Assembly (NCBI RefSeq): GCF_033439725.1
Contig: NW_026944383.1
Span: 2,604,001 to 2,668,000, forward strand
Reading direction: 5' to 3'
Origin: Neurospora tetraspora
Lineage: Eukaryota > Ascomycota > Sordariomycetes > Sordariales > Sordariaceae
DNA length: 64,000 bases
Shown here: in pieces, positions 31,765-41,454 of the stretch
Numbering within the stretch: the stretch's first letter is position 1
Layout: each line of letters begins with the position of its first letter
Made by a program: the position numbers and the translations under genes
Notes under the pieces: generated by a model
Seen by the model: only the letters and a program-made list of their open reading frames with translations
Database searches by the model: none
Told to the model about the DNA's origin: nothing

Positions 31765-34700
31765 CTACCCACTGCCGTTATCCGTCCGCCCGAACATCCT
31801 CCTCAACGCGCCAAACTTCTTCTTCTTCCCTGTTGGAGTCTCAGACCTTTCAGGCGGAACCACCTCGTTGCCCGCTGTGCCCACTGCAGACAAAGCAGTA
31901 GCGGTACTGGTCCTCCTTGAAGCCAAGCCGGGAGCAAACGGACCATTCGGGTGAGCAGATCCACCGCTGATAGACCTCGTCCCGAGACTTCCACTATTAA
32001 GATTAGTAGTGGTGCCGGATCTCCTAATAAACCCCGGCATGGGGATGCCTCCTCCATTCATAGTCTCTTCGACCGGGGGTGGTGCCTTTTCGCCTCGGCC
32101 GGGGAGAGAGAAGCTGGGCATTATTGACCCGCGTTTCTGGAGACGGGGATGGGGATGGCTCTTGGGACTTATTTCAGAGGTGTTGTTGGTGTCGATGGTA
32201 GCGGGGGTTCGCAACCTTTCCTCGACATCGACCTCCTGGTCTTGATCGACTTGGCCTTGGTTCCTCAACCCTTTCAACTTGGCCTTACTCCTCTCTAGCT
32301 TGGTATCCCTTCTCACAGCGCTCTCCGTTGGAGCTTCTGGGCGAGCGATGGCGTCGGCACCTTCCTGGACGTGCTGGTGATGGTACTTCTTACGCGAGAA
32401 AACGGACATCAGGCCACGCTTGGGACGGTGCTGCTCGGCAGCGGCAGGAATATCGGAAGTCCGAACATTAGGAGCCGTCTGCGACGTAGGCAGGATGTGA
32501 CCACGGCCAGAGCGGGTTCGACTGAGTTCTTCGTTTCCCGCTGCTACGTCGTTGTCGTAGTCGGCTTGCGTAGACGAGATGGCAGAACCGAGTCTCGCCG
32601 TTTTCGACAATTTCTGATGACCACCAATGGATCCAACGCTACCACGCGCATTACCATTACCATTAACAACCCCGTTGCTGTAATCATACCCTCCTTCCTC
32701 CTCTTCAGCAATGGATACCTGTCTGCCATGCATACTGCCCAGAGCCATACTCCGACCAGCAGCCGCCACAGGCGCCGAAGCCGAGCCCCTCAATCTGGAT
32801 GGAACCACCGGTACCGGCGGCACGACCTCGTCTTCGTCACTTGACTCGTCAAACCGGCTTCTAAACCTGCTGGAAATCCTGGCATCCTCCTCATCGCTCG
32901 AATCTCCGAATCTGCTAGAGAACTTACTCCCAGTCGATGTCCTCTTCTTCTCAGAAGCGCCCCCTTTCTTTCCCAGTGTAGGCATCTTCATACCGCCAGA
33001 ACTTCTCCTTCCACCGTTACTTGCTGCCGAGTCACGCAGAGTGGTGCGCATACCCATACCCATGCCTGAACCCACTGTCCCCCTGCTAGAGGGCGGGGTG
33101 TCAAGTCTAGAGTTCGAGTTGGTGGGCGTCATAGCTCGCAAAGAGGTGAGAAGCTTAGAGCCACTTCCGCGGCTGTCTACTGATCCAGCAGCTGGCGAGT
33201 TCGGACGGAGAGATTTAGGAAAGCCGCCAGCAGAAAGGCCGTTGCCGGCTGAACTAGCACGGGCGCGCTTGAAGCTGCTCTCGCTGCTGGTGGAGTCGCG
33301 GCGCTTGACATGAGACTGGTGTGTGCTTGCTAAGCGGATGGTAGAGGCTCGGGGAATGTTAGCCTCTGAAGCTGCGCGACGTTCTCGTTTCGTGGGTTGA
33401 GGTGTTGAAGGAACAGGAGCAGGATCTGGGTAAGATGCTCGGCGATCGACCGGAGGCTCAGAGCGCAGGGATTTGCGGAGTCGAGGTCCGTCGTTCACGG
33501 GGGCAGCCTTGGGTTGAGGAGGCGCACTACGCATAGTAGTTCGCATCGTCATCGTCGATGCCACCGGTGCTACAGGAACTTCAGGCTCTTCCCACTTGGA
33601 GCCAGGCTTAATCTGATAGGTACGCTCGGGGATCACGCGAGCAGGGGCAGGGGCAGGGGTAGCCGTTTCTTTTGCCTTCCCCTTGGTCTTTTTCTTCCGG
33701 GGCTGCTCCTCCTGAGGCGGCGCCTGCTGCTGCTGCTGTTGCTGCTGTTGCTGCTCAAGCATCATCTGCCGAGCCGTCTGCACAGCTAAAGCCTGCCTTT
33801 CCGAGTTCCTCCTCTCAACCGACTTCTTCCTCCTGGGCTTCTCTACCGGTGCGCTCATTTCTTCCCTGTCACCTTCGATTCCAGCATCCTCCTTGGCTTC
33901 ACGTTCCAGCTGGGCTCTTCGCTCAGCTGTAAGACTCCTCCAGTAAGCCTTGGCCCGCTCCCAGTCGTCCTCTTGAGGCGATTCGCCGGAGTGAGATCCA
34001 ATGGCTGTCGTGGCGGTCGAAAGTGCAGGCACAAGACTTCGTGGCGGATCGGGAGGTGATGGGGTGTCAGGGACTTCATGTTGGCGGGAGTTGTTGGCTC
34101 CAGGGAAGTCCAAAACAGCATTGAGTGACTGAAAGCCCTCCCCTTCGGCCTCAGAAAGATCTTCATGGGCATCAGCGTATACACTTGAGTCATCCGATTC
34201 ACTTTCCGATGTCGGCTGCGATTGGGTGCCTGTCGTCTGTTGTCCAGTAACTTGTTCGACACCAGTGGCCGAACTCTTGGACGTATCCGAATCTTCGGGA
34301 AACCCACCGGGAACTTCCACAAAGAATTTGGGCGTTTCGTTCTGACTCACTGGGGGGGTTGGCTGCGTCAAGGAGATAATCGGGATATTCGGAGCACTAT
34401 TCCGTCGCCGAGCTTCCTCCTGAGCGAACCTCGAGTCGATAGCGGGGGTGTTTCCATTCTGGAAGGCCGTCTTGACGGGAGATACTTGTGGTGAGGATAG
34501 AGAGTTCCGGCGCGGTTGTTGTGGCGGGTCCATGAAACTCGGATATTCGTATAAACTGCCTGTCATCTCGGACGCAAGACTGGTCGACCCATCACTGTCG
34601 CTAGCATATCCACTGCCCTCCACCGACGTAACCACTGGTGGAAGCGGTTCTCTAAACCGTGAGATATTAGCTGGGCTTCGGACCCGCTCCTCGCGCTCCC

Positions 34701-36804
34701 TTTGAAGCACGCCACCTATAGCATAGTCACTGCTTTGCGCAAAGCTTTCAGCCATGGGGCTTAAGGGAAGTGGCGTATTGTATGGAGTAGTGTATGCAAC
34801 ATCTCCTATCGGTCGAAGTGGTCGTTCGTCCTCTTTCGCTTCCTGTAGCTGTGGTTTTCTGACATTCCTCACGCTGCCAAAGCTGGGAAGCGCCGGTCGT
34901 GGCTTCATAACCTCCTCATCGTCGAGTGTCGCCGACAAGTCCGCGTTTGCCCATCGACGGATACCTGTAGGGCTAGCCAGAGGCGGTGAAATCGATCGCT
35001 CTTTAGGGGCGGGCTCGGCGACGGCTGGTTGGGTTTCATCATCGAAGCTTACCCGCACGGACTTCTTCCGTTTCACGGGCCGGTCTGTACTCCATGAGGC
35101 TTCCGACGAGAGATCAGAAGGCGATGGGCCGCGGACGGGGCTGGTCTGCTTTAGAGCCGACTTTCGTGGGGAGACTGATCGGGGTGGTGGTGAATGCCTA
35201 ACAGTTAGAGTATCTTGAACAGGTCCAAAATGTGCTTGTCGCGCCGGGCTTATTGACGAGGTCCGGTGAGGTTGGTTCTTCTTCTGAGACACTGAAGCTG
35301 CCCGTATCGGTAGCAGACTAGCTTGGGAAGATGACTGTATTGGTTGTTGTTCTGATTGCGAGCGGGTATGTGAGACTATCCTCTGTCGAGATGGTACCGA
35401 GTCGAGGGCACTAGAGACCCTCGATGTATTTGTCTCATCTGACTCTGACTCTTCCAACTCCGGCTCCTCCCTCACAATGGACGGCAACCTCCTCACCATT
35501 GGGCGACCATCCTTAGTTACGACCATTGGTGTTGATGTTGTTGGGTGATGGTGGTCGGTGATGACCTCTTCTTCAACCTCGGAGTCCTCTTCCTGTGGTT
35601 GTTCAGTCGACTGAGGTTCAGTAGCTGGCGAAGTTACAGCAGATCGAGAGGGTGACCGTTCTTCGGTCTCCTGGCGTGAGTCGTGTACTGCTGGTGACTG
35701 TTGAACAGGGGCTGGTACTTGTACCTGTGGAGCTGTCCTTGTCGTGCCGGTATTACCGGTCTGGTCGCTTGTTGGGACGTTACTCTTAGTACGACCCACG
35801 GTGCCTTGTGCGAGGTGTGTCCCAGCCTTGGGTGGGTGCTTCTTCTTCTTTGATCGGGTGGGTTGCTGCGATGCTGCTATGATGGCGTGTTCAACGGCGA
35901 GGAGGTCGGAACGTCTGATCATCCGACGGGAGTTGGGATCGTAGACCAATGTTTTGTCAGCGGCGGAGGCGGAGGAAGCTCGCGGTCGAGTGGAAGATGG
36001 GGTCCCCGCCTCTAATAATAGGGAACCCCTTGACCGCTGGGGCTGGACCGCCGATTGGGAATCTTGGGCCGGAAAGTCGGTGGTGCTGCGGGTATCAGCC
36101 GGGGATACTGGCGGTGAGCCGACCCTAACCCGGGCTGGATACGAGAAGTTGATGGATGACGCTCGACTTTCAGGCCGATCTTCCTGATGCATCGCAATCT
36201 GGGGTGGACTCGATGGCGGGCTTGCCATTGCGGGATCCGTTCTCCGGACGCTTGACAGGTCTCTCACTTTGGCGGGCCCAAACCAAGATGGAGCATCGTC
36301 CGTCCCCAGTTTCTGTGATGGGACGCGTTCAACGCCCATGCTTTGTGTTCTGCGGTGCGCACTCTTCTGGGGCGCGCCCGCCCCTGCCGTTCCAACGGTC
36401 GTGGCCACATTCTTGGGCAATGCTGGAACAGGGGGCAAGTCCTCGATGGACTGAGACTGGCGACGTCCGGAGTTTCTGCTATCGGGTCGGTGTGGACTGG
36501 GGCTTCGGAAGGTGCGTTCGGTCATGGAGCTCGAGCTCCCACTGCGCCGCAGGTTTGGTCTTCCGCGGGCATCGGGGTTCGTACGCGTGGATGCCACGGA
36601 GGCGCTGCGCCGGACGGTGCGCTTTGTCTGGACTTCGGCGACATTGGTCGGAGTGATGGGTCGGGCACGGAGGGCGGCGGCGGCGGCAGCGGCAGACAGG
36701 TTCGAGGCTTGTTGCGTTTCATTGCGCTTGAAGACGGCGGCGGCGGCGGAGGCAGCATTGGGATTCGCAGTCGCCGCGGTCAAAGGCTGTTTGTTGCGCG
36801 ACAT
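31765..36804 (-). CDS. Large disordered Ser/Pro-rich protein (1679 aa), fungal unknown
   Basis: One open frame of 1679 codons without an intron. The N terminus is Ala-rich (NLSAAAAAAALRARP), followed by Ser/Arg/Pro-rich sequence with many SP and RRXS sites, which suggests heavy phosphorylation. A Gln run of about 11 lies near residues 1015-1025. A short helical patch, WERAKAYWRSLTAERRAQLE, precedes it. The extreme C terminus, KKKKFGALRRMFGR, is a basic amphipathic stretch of the kind that binds membranes or calmodulin. No enzyme domain is recognised. The layout suggests a cortical or cytoskeletal scaffold, but this is a guess. Orthologues would be expected across filamentous ascomycetes. The ATG at 36804 starts the Ala-rich block, and the leader upstream appears long. 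Confidence 0.82.
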   Translation of the reverse strand: MSRNKQPLTAATANPNAASAAAAVFKRNETQQASNLSAAAAAAALRARPITPTNVAEVQTKRTVRRSASVASTRTNPDARGRPNLRRSGSSSSMTERTFRSPSPHRPDSRNSGRRQSQSIEDLPPVPALPKNVATTVGTAGAGAPQKSAHRRTQSMGVERVPSQKLGTDDAPSWFGPAKVRDLSSVRRTDPAMASPPSSPPQIAMHQEDRPESRASSINFSYPARVRVGSPPVSPADTRSTTDFPAQDSQSAVQPQRSRGSLLLEAGTPSSTRPRASSASAADKTLVYDPNSRRMIRRSDLLAVEHAIIAASQQPTRSKKKKHPPKAGTHLAQGTVGRTKSNVPTSDQTGNTGTTRTAPQVQVPAPVQQSPAVHDSRQETEERSPSRSAVTSPATEPQSTEQPQEEDSEVEEEVITDHHHPTTSTPMVVTKDGRPMVRRLPSIVREEPELEESESDETNTSRVSSALDSVPSRQRIVSHTRSQSEQQPIQSSSQASLLPIRAASVSQKKNQPHRTSSISPARQAHFGPVQDTLTVRHSPPPRSVSPRKSALKQTSPVRGPSPSDLSSEASWSTDRPVKRKKSVRVSFDDETQPAVAEPAPKERSISPPLASPTGIRRWANADLSATLDDEEVMKPRPALPSFGSVRNVRKPQLQEAKEDERPLRPIGDVAYTTPYNTPLPLSPMAESFAQSSDYAIGGVLQREREERVRSPANISRFREPLPPVVTSVEGSGYASDSDGSTSLASEMTGSLYEYPSFMDPPQQPRRNSLSSPQVSPVKTAFQNGNTPAIDSRFAQEEARRRNSAPNIPIISLTQPTPPVSQNETPKFFVEVPGGFPEDSDTSKSSATGVEQVTGQQTTGTQSQPTSESESDDSSVYADAHEDLSEAEGEGFQSLNAVLDFPGANNSRQHEVPDTPSPPDPPRSLVPALSTATTAIGSHSGESPQEDDWERAKAYWRSLTAERRAQLEREAKEDAGIEGDREEMSAPVEKPRRKKSVERRNSERQALAVQTARQMMLEQQQQQQQQQQAPPQEEQPRKKKTKGKAKETATPAPAPARVIPERTYQIKPGSKWEEPEVPVAPVASTMTMRTTMRSAPPQPKAAPVNDGPRLRKSLRSEPPVDRRASYPDPAPVPSTPQPTKRERRAASEANIPRASTIRLASTHQSHVKRRDSTSSESSFKRARASSAGNGLSAGGFPKSLRPNSPAAGSVDSRGSGSKLLTSLRAMTPTNSNSRLDTPPSSRGTVGSGMGMGMRTTLRDSAASNGGRRSSGGMKMPTLGKKGGASEKKRTSTGSKFSSRFGDSSDEEDARISSRFRSRFDESSDEDEVVPPVPVVPSRLRGSASAPVAAAGRSMALGSMHGRQVSIAEEEEGGYDYSNGVVNGNGNARGSVGSIGGHQKLSKTARLGSAISSTQADYDNDVAAGNEELSRTRSGRGHILPTSQTAPNVRTSDIPAAAEQHRPKRGLMSVFSRKKYHHQHVQEGADAIARPEAPTESAVRRDTKLERSKAKLKGLRNQGQVDQDQEVDVEERLRTPATIDTNNTSEISPKSHPHPRLQKRGSIMPSFSLPGRGEKAPPPVEETMNGGGIPMPGFIRRSGTTTNLNSGSLGTRSISGGSAHPNGPFAPGLASRRTSTATALSAVGTAGNEVVPPERSETPTGKKKKFGALRRMFGRTDNGSG

Positions 36805-39690
36805 GGAATCTAGCAGTCAGCAATCGGGATTCCTTTCGCGACTGGACGGGACTGGACGGGACGGGGACCATAGGGTATCCGCGAAAGCATGGGGAAGGTA
36901 GGAATGGAGAAACAAGGGATAATTGAACAGCAGCTGGTTTGGTGGAGCGAGCTAGTAGTAGTGTAGGAAAGTGTAATTGCAAGCGTGTCATACATGCAGA
37001 ATCATGGCGTCGCGAACAAAGACAACGATGATCGAAATGGGCACTGTCTCACTGTCTCGGGGGACAGGACCAGGCCGAAAGGAGGTCTAGAAAAGGGCCA
37101 ATGACGACATACCGGATTGGGCGGCCGATGCCTCCGTGAGCTGCCGAACATTGTTCGAAAGTCGTATCCTCAGCTCGACAATCTAGTACCTCTACCTGGA
37201 TGTCGCTGTCGTCGCTATCATGTGTGTGTGTGGTGTTTCTGTGTTCTTGTTCCAGGCCATCCCAAACCTGGCGATCTTGCTCATTACCGAGCGAGGCTTC
37301 TCATAGGGCGCAATCGAGGAATTAGTGGAGGGGACTCGGGTCGGCTGCTGGATGCGAGAAAAAGGAGAGATTGAAGGAGCCGTTGGTCGTCGCAAAAGGT
37401 TGATCGGGACGGAAGAGATGGAGGCTCGAGGGAGGGTCGGCGACGACACGTGTAGATGAGGGCGGTGATTGCGTGGTGTGGTGGGTGTGCTGGTTGTTTT
37501 TTGAGAGTGGCAGCGCCGGACTGCACGGAAAAGGAGGGTGCCGTTCCCAGAACGGGACTTGTTGTCGAGTGGTGGTGTGGTATCGAGAAAAAATGATGAC
37601 GGAGGACGGGAGTTAACTGCGGTCGCAGTGCAGTTGCAGTGTGCAGCAGCGCCCTTCGTTCTTCGTCTGCACAGTGAGGTCTTCTGTCTTCTTGGTTTGC
37701 ATAGTTAGGAAGTGGAAGGATGCGTGGAAGGTCGAAACCTAAGCCACCCACTGCAACCTACCGGACGGAGCCATGTGAGCCGAATCTCGTTCCCGCCGAG
37801 TCTGCCGTCCAACAAAAACTGGAACTTGCTTGTGCCCTGATGAGCTGACGGAGGTGACGATGACGACGGCACAGCAGCAAATAGCTTCACCTCCTACGCA
37901 CGGGATCCCCGGATGTGAATTAAGTTATCATGGACCTCGTCAGCAACGGAAGCCCTGAGAAATGCCGGGATGGATCTTGAAAAAAATAAAAAGTGTATCG
38001 CCGTGTCTGTTCAACTCCACACCACATACGGGCATCCTGTCACGTTCAAAACTCCAAAACAATGGGGCACCTCACTGCGCTGCCCTGTGCCGTGCCGTGA
38101 CGCTGGAGCCACATTTCCGCATTTCCACTTCTTGTGAACGTCGTCGTTGTCGTGAATTTGAAAAGCAGGAGCGGAGTTTCTCTCACGCTAAACCTCAAAC
38201 TCACAAGGCTAAAAAACCAGGGGATTGGCAAACGCGCTAAGCCCGATTGAGGCTTTCACCACTCGACAATCCCAATTCGTGAATGCATGCGTCAGTGTGT
38301 CACTTTTTGGGTTTCCTTTAACTTTGTGTTTCCCAATCCCCTCCAGTCAGTCCCAATTCCCAAAGCACACAGCTGCCAAGTCAGTCCCGCGGTCCCCACG
38401 ATTTTCCTGCATGTGCTTTGCTCGAATGGCTCTCCCGCCCTGCCGTGCATCGAACAAGCATCAAGCATTCTGTATGGCATCATACCTGGCTGGAGAAGAT
38501 GACTTGCATCATGATCACCTTCTCACCTTCTTTGATCAATATGTATGCGCGGATCTGCCTTGCTTGACCTCTTGGCCTTGTTGGCCTGGCTGTTTGAACC
38601 CCATCTTATCCTCATTGTCTAACAACTTACTATCCCCGTTTGTGATCACCAACTCACAGGTAAATCTGTTCGCCTTTCCAAATGAGGATGGAGTATGGAT
38701 TCACAAGGTTGCTCAACATGAATCCCAAAAAGTTAAATGCAACAGAATGCACCAACAAGTCTCTTCTCAAAACCCATCCGTCAAACCCTCAAACACTCAA
38801 AACACGTTTAGGTTCGACTCAGTCCAGCCAGCACAGGCGCCGTTCATCCAATCTGTCTGCTCGAGATAAACCATGTCTTTGTCTGGCGTCGCACGAAACG
38901 GTTGGGCTTGACTCTTGAGGCTTTGGCCTTGGGCGGGGTTTGTGACATCTGGCGATTGTCGAGAGCTCCTCTCGTTCGTCTCCACTTAGTGATCCCGTCA
39001 TCGTTCGGGAAGCGCCGTGTGATGCCGGACCTCGGTTCAACGACACCAACAATGAACATCTTTTGTAGTATTACACGACTTAGATCAAGCCACATCACCG
39101 GATAAAAGGCATAAGTATGATTTTGATTTTCTAAACATTATCTGTGTGCTCTCTTGATCTATCCCTATGCATTTGCGATAACGTAGGTACATTGTTGCTG
39201 TCCTCTCTCTCTGTCTTTACCATTACCTAGCATTGCTGATCGTGTGATAGTAAGCTGTATACCAGAAAACCTCGTGTGTTAAACTGTGTTAAGCTGTGAT
39301 CATCGTAGCTCGTAGGTCGTGTTTCGAAATTGCGTGAGCCGACCGAGCAAGTGGTATGCGTTTGGTTGTATAAGTGACTGCAACCCTCAAGCTGTAGTTG
39401 TTTTAACAGTTCAGTCTCTCCTGTTGTCGCCTAGACGTATCATCCGCACTCTTCATCGTATCCCTCATCACGTCGCCGGAGCACCGAGTCCTGATGCTTT
39501 AGCGGTAGAATCGCTCCTCCGGTCACTCATCTCCAGTCGCTGTGACTACTCCGACATATTTCTCCTGCGTCGGGCCTTCCTCTCCATATCATAAAATCCA
39601 GAACGGGGTATAAAACAACGCTAATATTGCTGCAGACTAATATTACAAAGAAATGGGGGCAAGGTGGTGGCATGGCCACAAAAGCCTTGG
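36805..39690. other. Intergenic, 2.9 kb, probably long leader and 3' UTR
   Basis: The left part probably holds the leader of the disordered-protein gene. Open frames at 38225-38869 (+) and others are overlapped by competing frames and lack motifs. I see no RNA gene or repeat. Confidence 0.4.
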
Positions 39691-41454
39691 CTACGTCCCG
39701 CCCCCATCAGGTACCGTCGAGACACGGGGAACGTGATCTGGAACACGTTCATGTCGTTCGGCTTCTATTCCGTTTTCTGGCGGCAGATCTTCGTCCGGGT
39801 CGTAGTCGTCTTCCTCATAGTCGTCGTCGTCAAAGTACTCCTCGCTCTGAGTGCCTTGACTAAAGTCGCAGTTCATCGGAGCACCATGGCCACCCGAAGG
39901 TTGATGGGCATCCTGAACTCCATCGTGACCCTTGGTAGGCAGTTTGCTGTTTTTCTTCCCCTTGTGCTTGCCCTTCTTGAGCCTCTCCCACTGAGCCTTC
40001 CGCTGTTGTTCCAACTGGCGTTGCTTGCGGGCCTTGATCTCATATTGACGGACCAAAGCTTCAGGAGGGTGGCCGAAAATCGACTCGTACTCGCAAAAGT
40101 GGCATATCCAAATATCTTCAGGCTTAGGAGGGTGGCGCTTATTCCGTAACTGCGTCTCACGGCGCCGTTGTCTGGCCGCGGCAGCATACTCTTTGGCAGC
40201 ACTCCTCCTCGTGGTTTTCGGCGCTGGGCCTTGCTGCCCTTGGCCTCCAGTGCCACTCTTGCCCTGTGCTTCCTTCCCTGCGGCACCTGTTGCCGAAGGA
40301 AGAGCGTGGGCATTACCTGACTGGTTACCAGGGGCAACACGCTGCCAATTCTCTTGTCCTTGTCGAGCCGATGACGGGGTCGGCATGTTGAGTCGTCGAT
40401 CAGAGCCAGGCCAAGAGAGTGCGTTAGGACCGGGAGTGGTAAACGTGAACTGTGCGGACGCAGGGCGTTTCGGTGACAGTGAATTTTGCAAGAGACTTGT
40501 ATTTTCAGACCCCGCCGGTGGGTTTAGCTTCTCTGCATTTGCAATGGCGTTGGATATGATTCCCTGGTTCTCGGCTACAAGGAGAGATATCGTCAGTATC
40601 TCCATCGTAACAAGATTTCGAGACAAATCAAGTGGAAAGGGGCCAGGGTAAACGTTGTCTGACTTACCTGAACTGAATGTCCATGGAACAGAGCGTAGCT
40701 TCCCGCCTCTTCCGAGCCAGTTGGTGTTCGAGTCCGACAAGGGCCTGAGCGGGCTCCTCCCGTTCCGCGGTCTGCCATATCGACCTCTACCAGGACCAGG
40801 CACATTCTGCAAGCCTGGCATATATCCCCCGGAACCATACTGAGGTGCCGAGCTCGAAGACGTTGTTTCCCCTTGGCCTTCAGAAGACTGAATAGAGGTG
40901 GTTCCGAATCCAGCATCTATGCCAACATGAACCCCGCCAAGAGCTGCATCACCTGCTGTAGGGATTTTCCTCTTCTTCTTGTTGTTTGTGTTCTCGAACG
41001 AGTCATACCCATCGATTGCTGATGCTGCAGAAACAGTAGTCTGCGAATTGGCCGATCTCTCCTCCTGTTCCGTCCTCGGTGACTGATGACCCTTGCGGTT
41101 GGAAGAGTCAGACACTCCGTCATCTAACAGGCTGTGGCCGCGGTCCGGTATGCCTTGTCTCGACGCAGTAGTATATCCTCCACCCTCTGCTACTGAACCA
41201 TCTCTTCTTGATTGACGCGGGGCAATCTCGGCAACTCGCTCGCGAGGGGGGGTTGAACTCTGGTCTGGCTCGTCATCTCGGATACTATACAAACTCGGAA
41301 ACAACGATGTAGAGATCGAAGGTGCTGGGGGGTATTGAATCGACTCCGCGGCTTCGGGGGTTAAACGGTCTCTCAGTGACCTCTTGGGCAGGGGATGGAT
41401 TCTCCGTTCGCTTCGGTATGCGGGTGACACCGACACCGTATCGGCGGATGACAT
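39691..41454 (-). CDS. Fungal unknown with CxxC patch and basic/acidic tail (556 aa, 1 intron)
   Basis: Exons are 41454-40668 and 40574-39691. The 93-base intron (GTAAGT donor, TGTAG acceptor) has no stop and keeps the frame, so an unspliced message would encode 31 extra residues. Splicing joins WTFSS to AENQGIISNA. The N-terminal two thirds are disordered and Ser/Pro-rich, with a KKKRK nuclear-type signal. Residues near 420-520 contain an Arg-rich helix, an IWICHFCEYESIFG CxxC patch and a long basic coiled-coil-like stretch. The end is strongly acidic (DDDDYEEDDYDPDED). A nuclear role is likely but the function is unknown. The ATG at 41454 is chosen because TTGCTAAC...CTAACAG just upstream looks like the end of a leader intron; an earlier in-frame ATG at 41562 is less likely. 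Confidence 0.78.
   Translation of the reverse strand: MSSADTVSVSPAYRSERRIHPLPKRSLRDRLTPEAAESIQYPPAPSISTSLFPSLYSIRDDEPDQSSTPPRERVAEIAPRQSRRDGSVAEGGGYTTASRQGIPDRGHSLLDDGVSDSSNRKGHQSPRTEQEERSANSQTTVSAASAIDGYDSFENTNNKKKRKIPTAGDAALGGVHVGIDAGFGTTSIQSSEGQGETTSSSSAPQYGSGGYMPGLQNVPGPGRGRYGRPRNGRSPLRPLSDSNTNWLGRGGKLRSVPWTFSSGKSDNVYPGPFPLDLSRNLVTMEILTISLLVAENQGIISNAIANAEKLNPPAGSENTSLLQNSLSPKRPASAQFTFTTPGPNALSWPGSDRRLNMPTPSSARQGQENWQRVAPGNQSGNAHALPSATGAAGKEAQGKSGTGGQGQQGPAPKTTRRSAAKEYAAAARQRRRETQLRNKRHPPKPEDIWICHFCEYESIFGHPPEALVRQYEIKARKQRQLEQQRKAQWERLKKGKHKGKKNSKLPTKGHDGVQDAHQPSGGHGAPMNCDFSQGTQSEEYFDDDDYEEDDYDPDEDLPPENGIEAERHERVPDHVPRVSTVPDGGGT

Noticed and set aside
38225-38869. A 214-codon open frame (+)
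   Set aside because: Cys- and Pro-rich chance sequence in a long intergenic stretch; no homology recalled and no exon partners.
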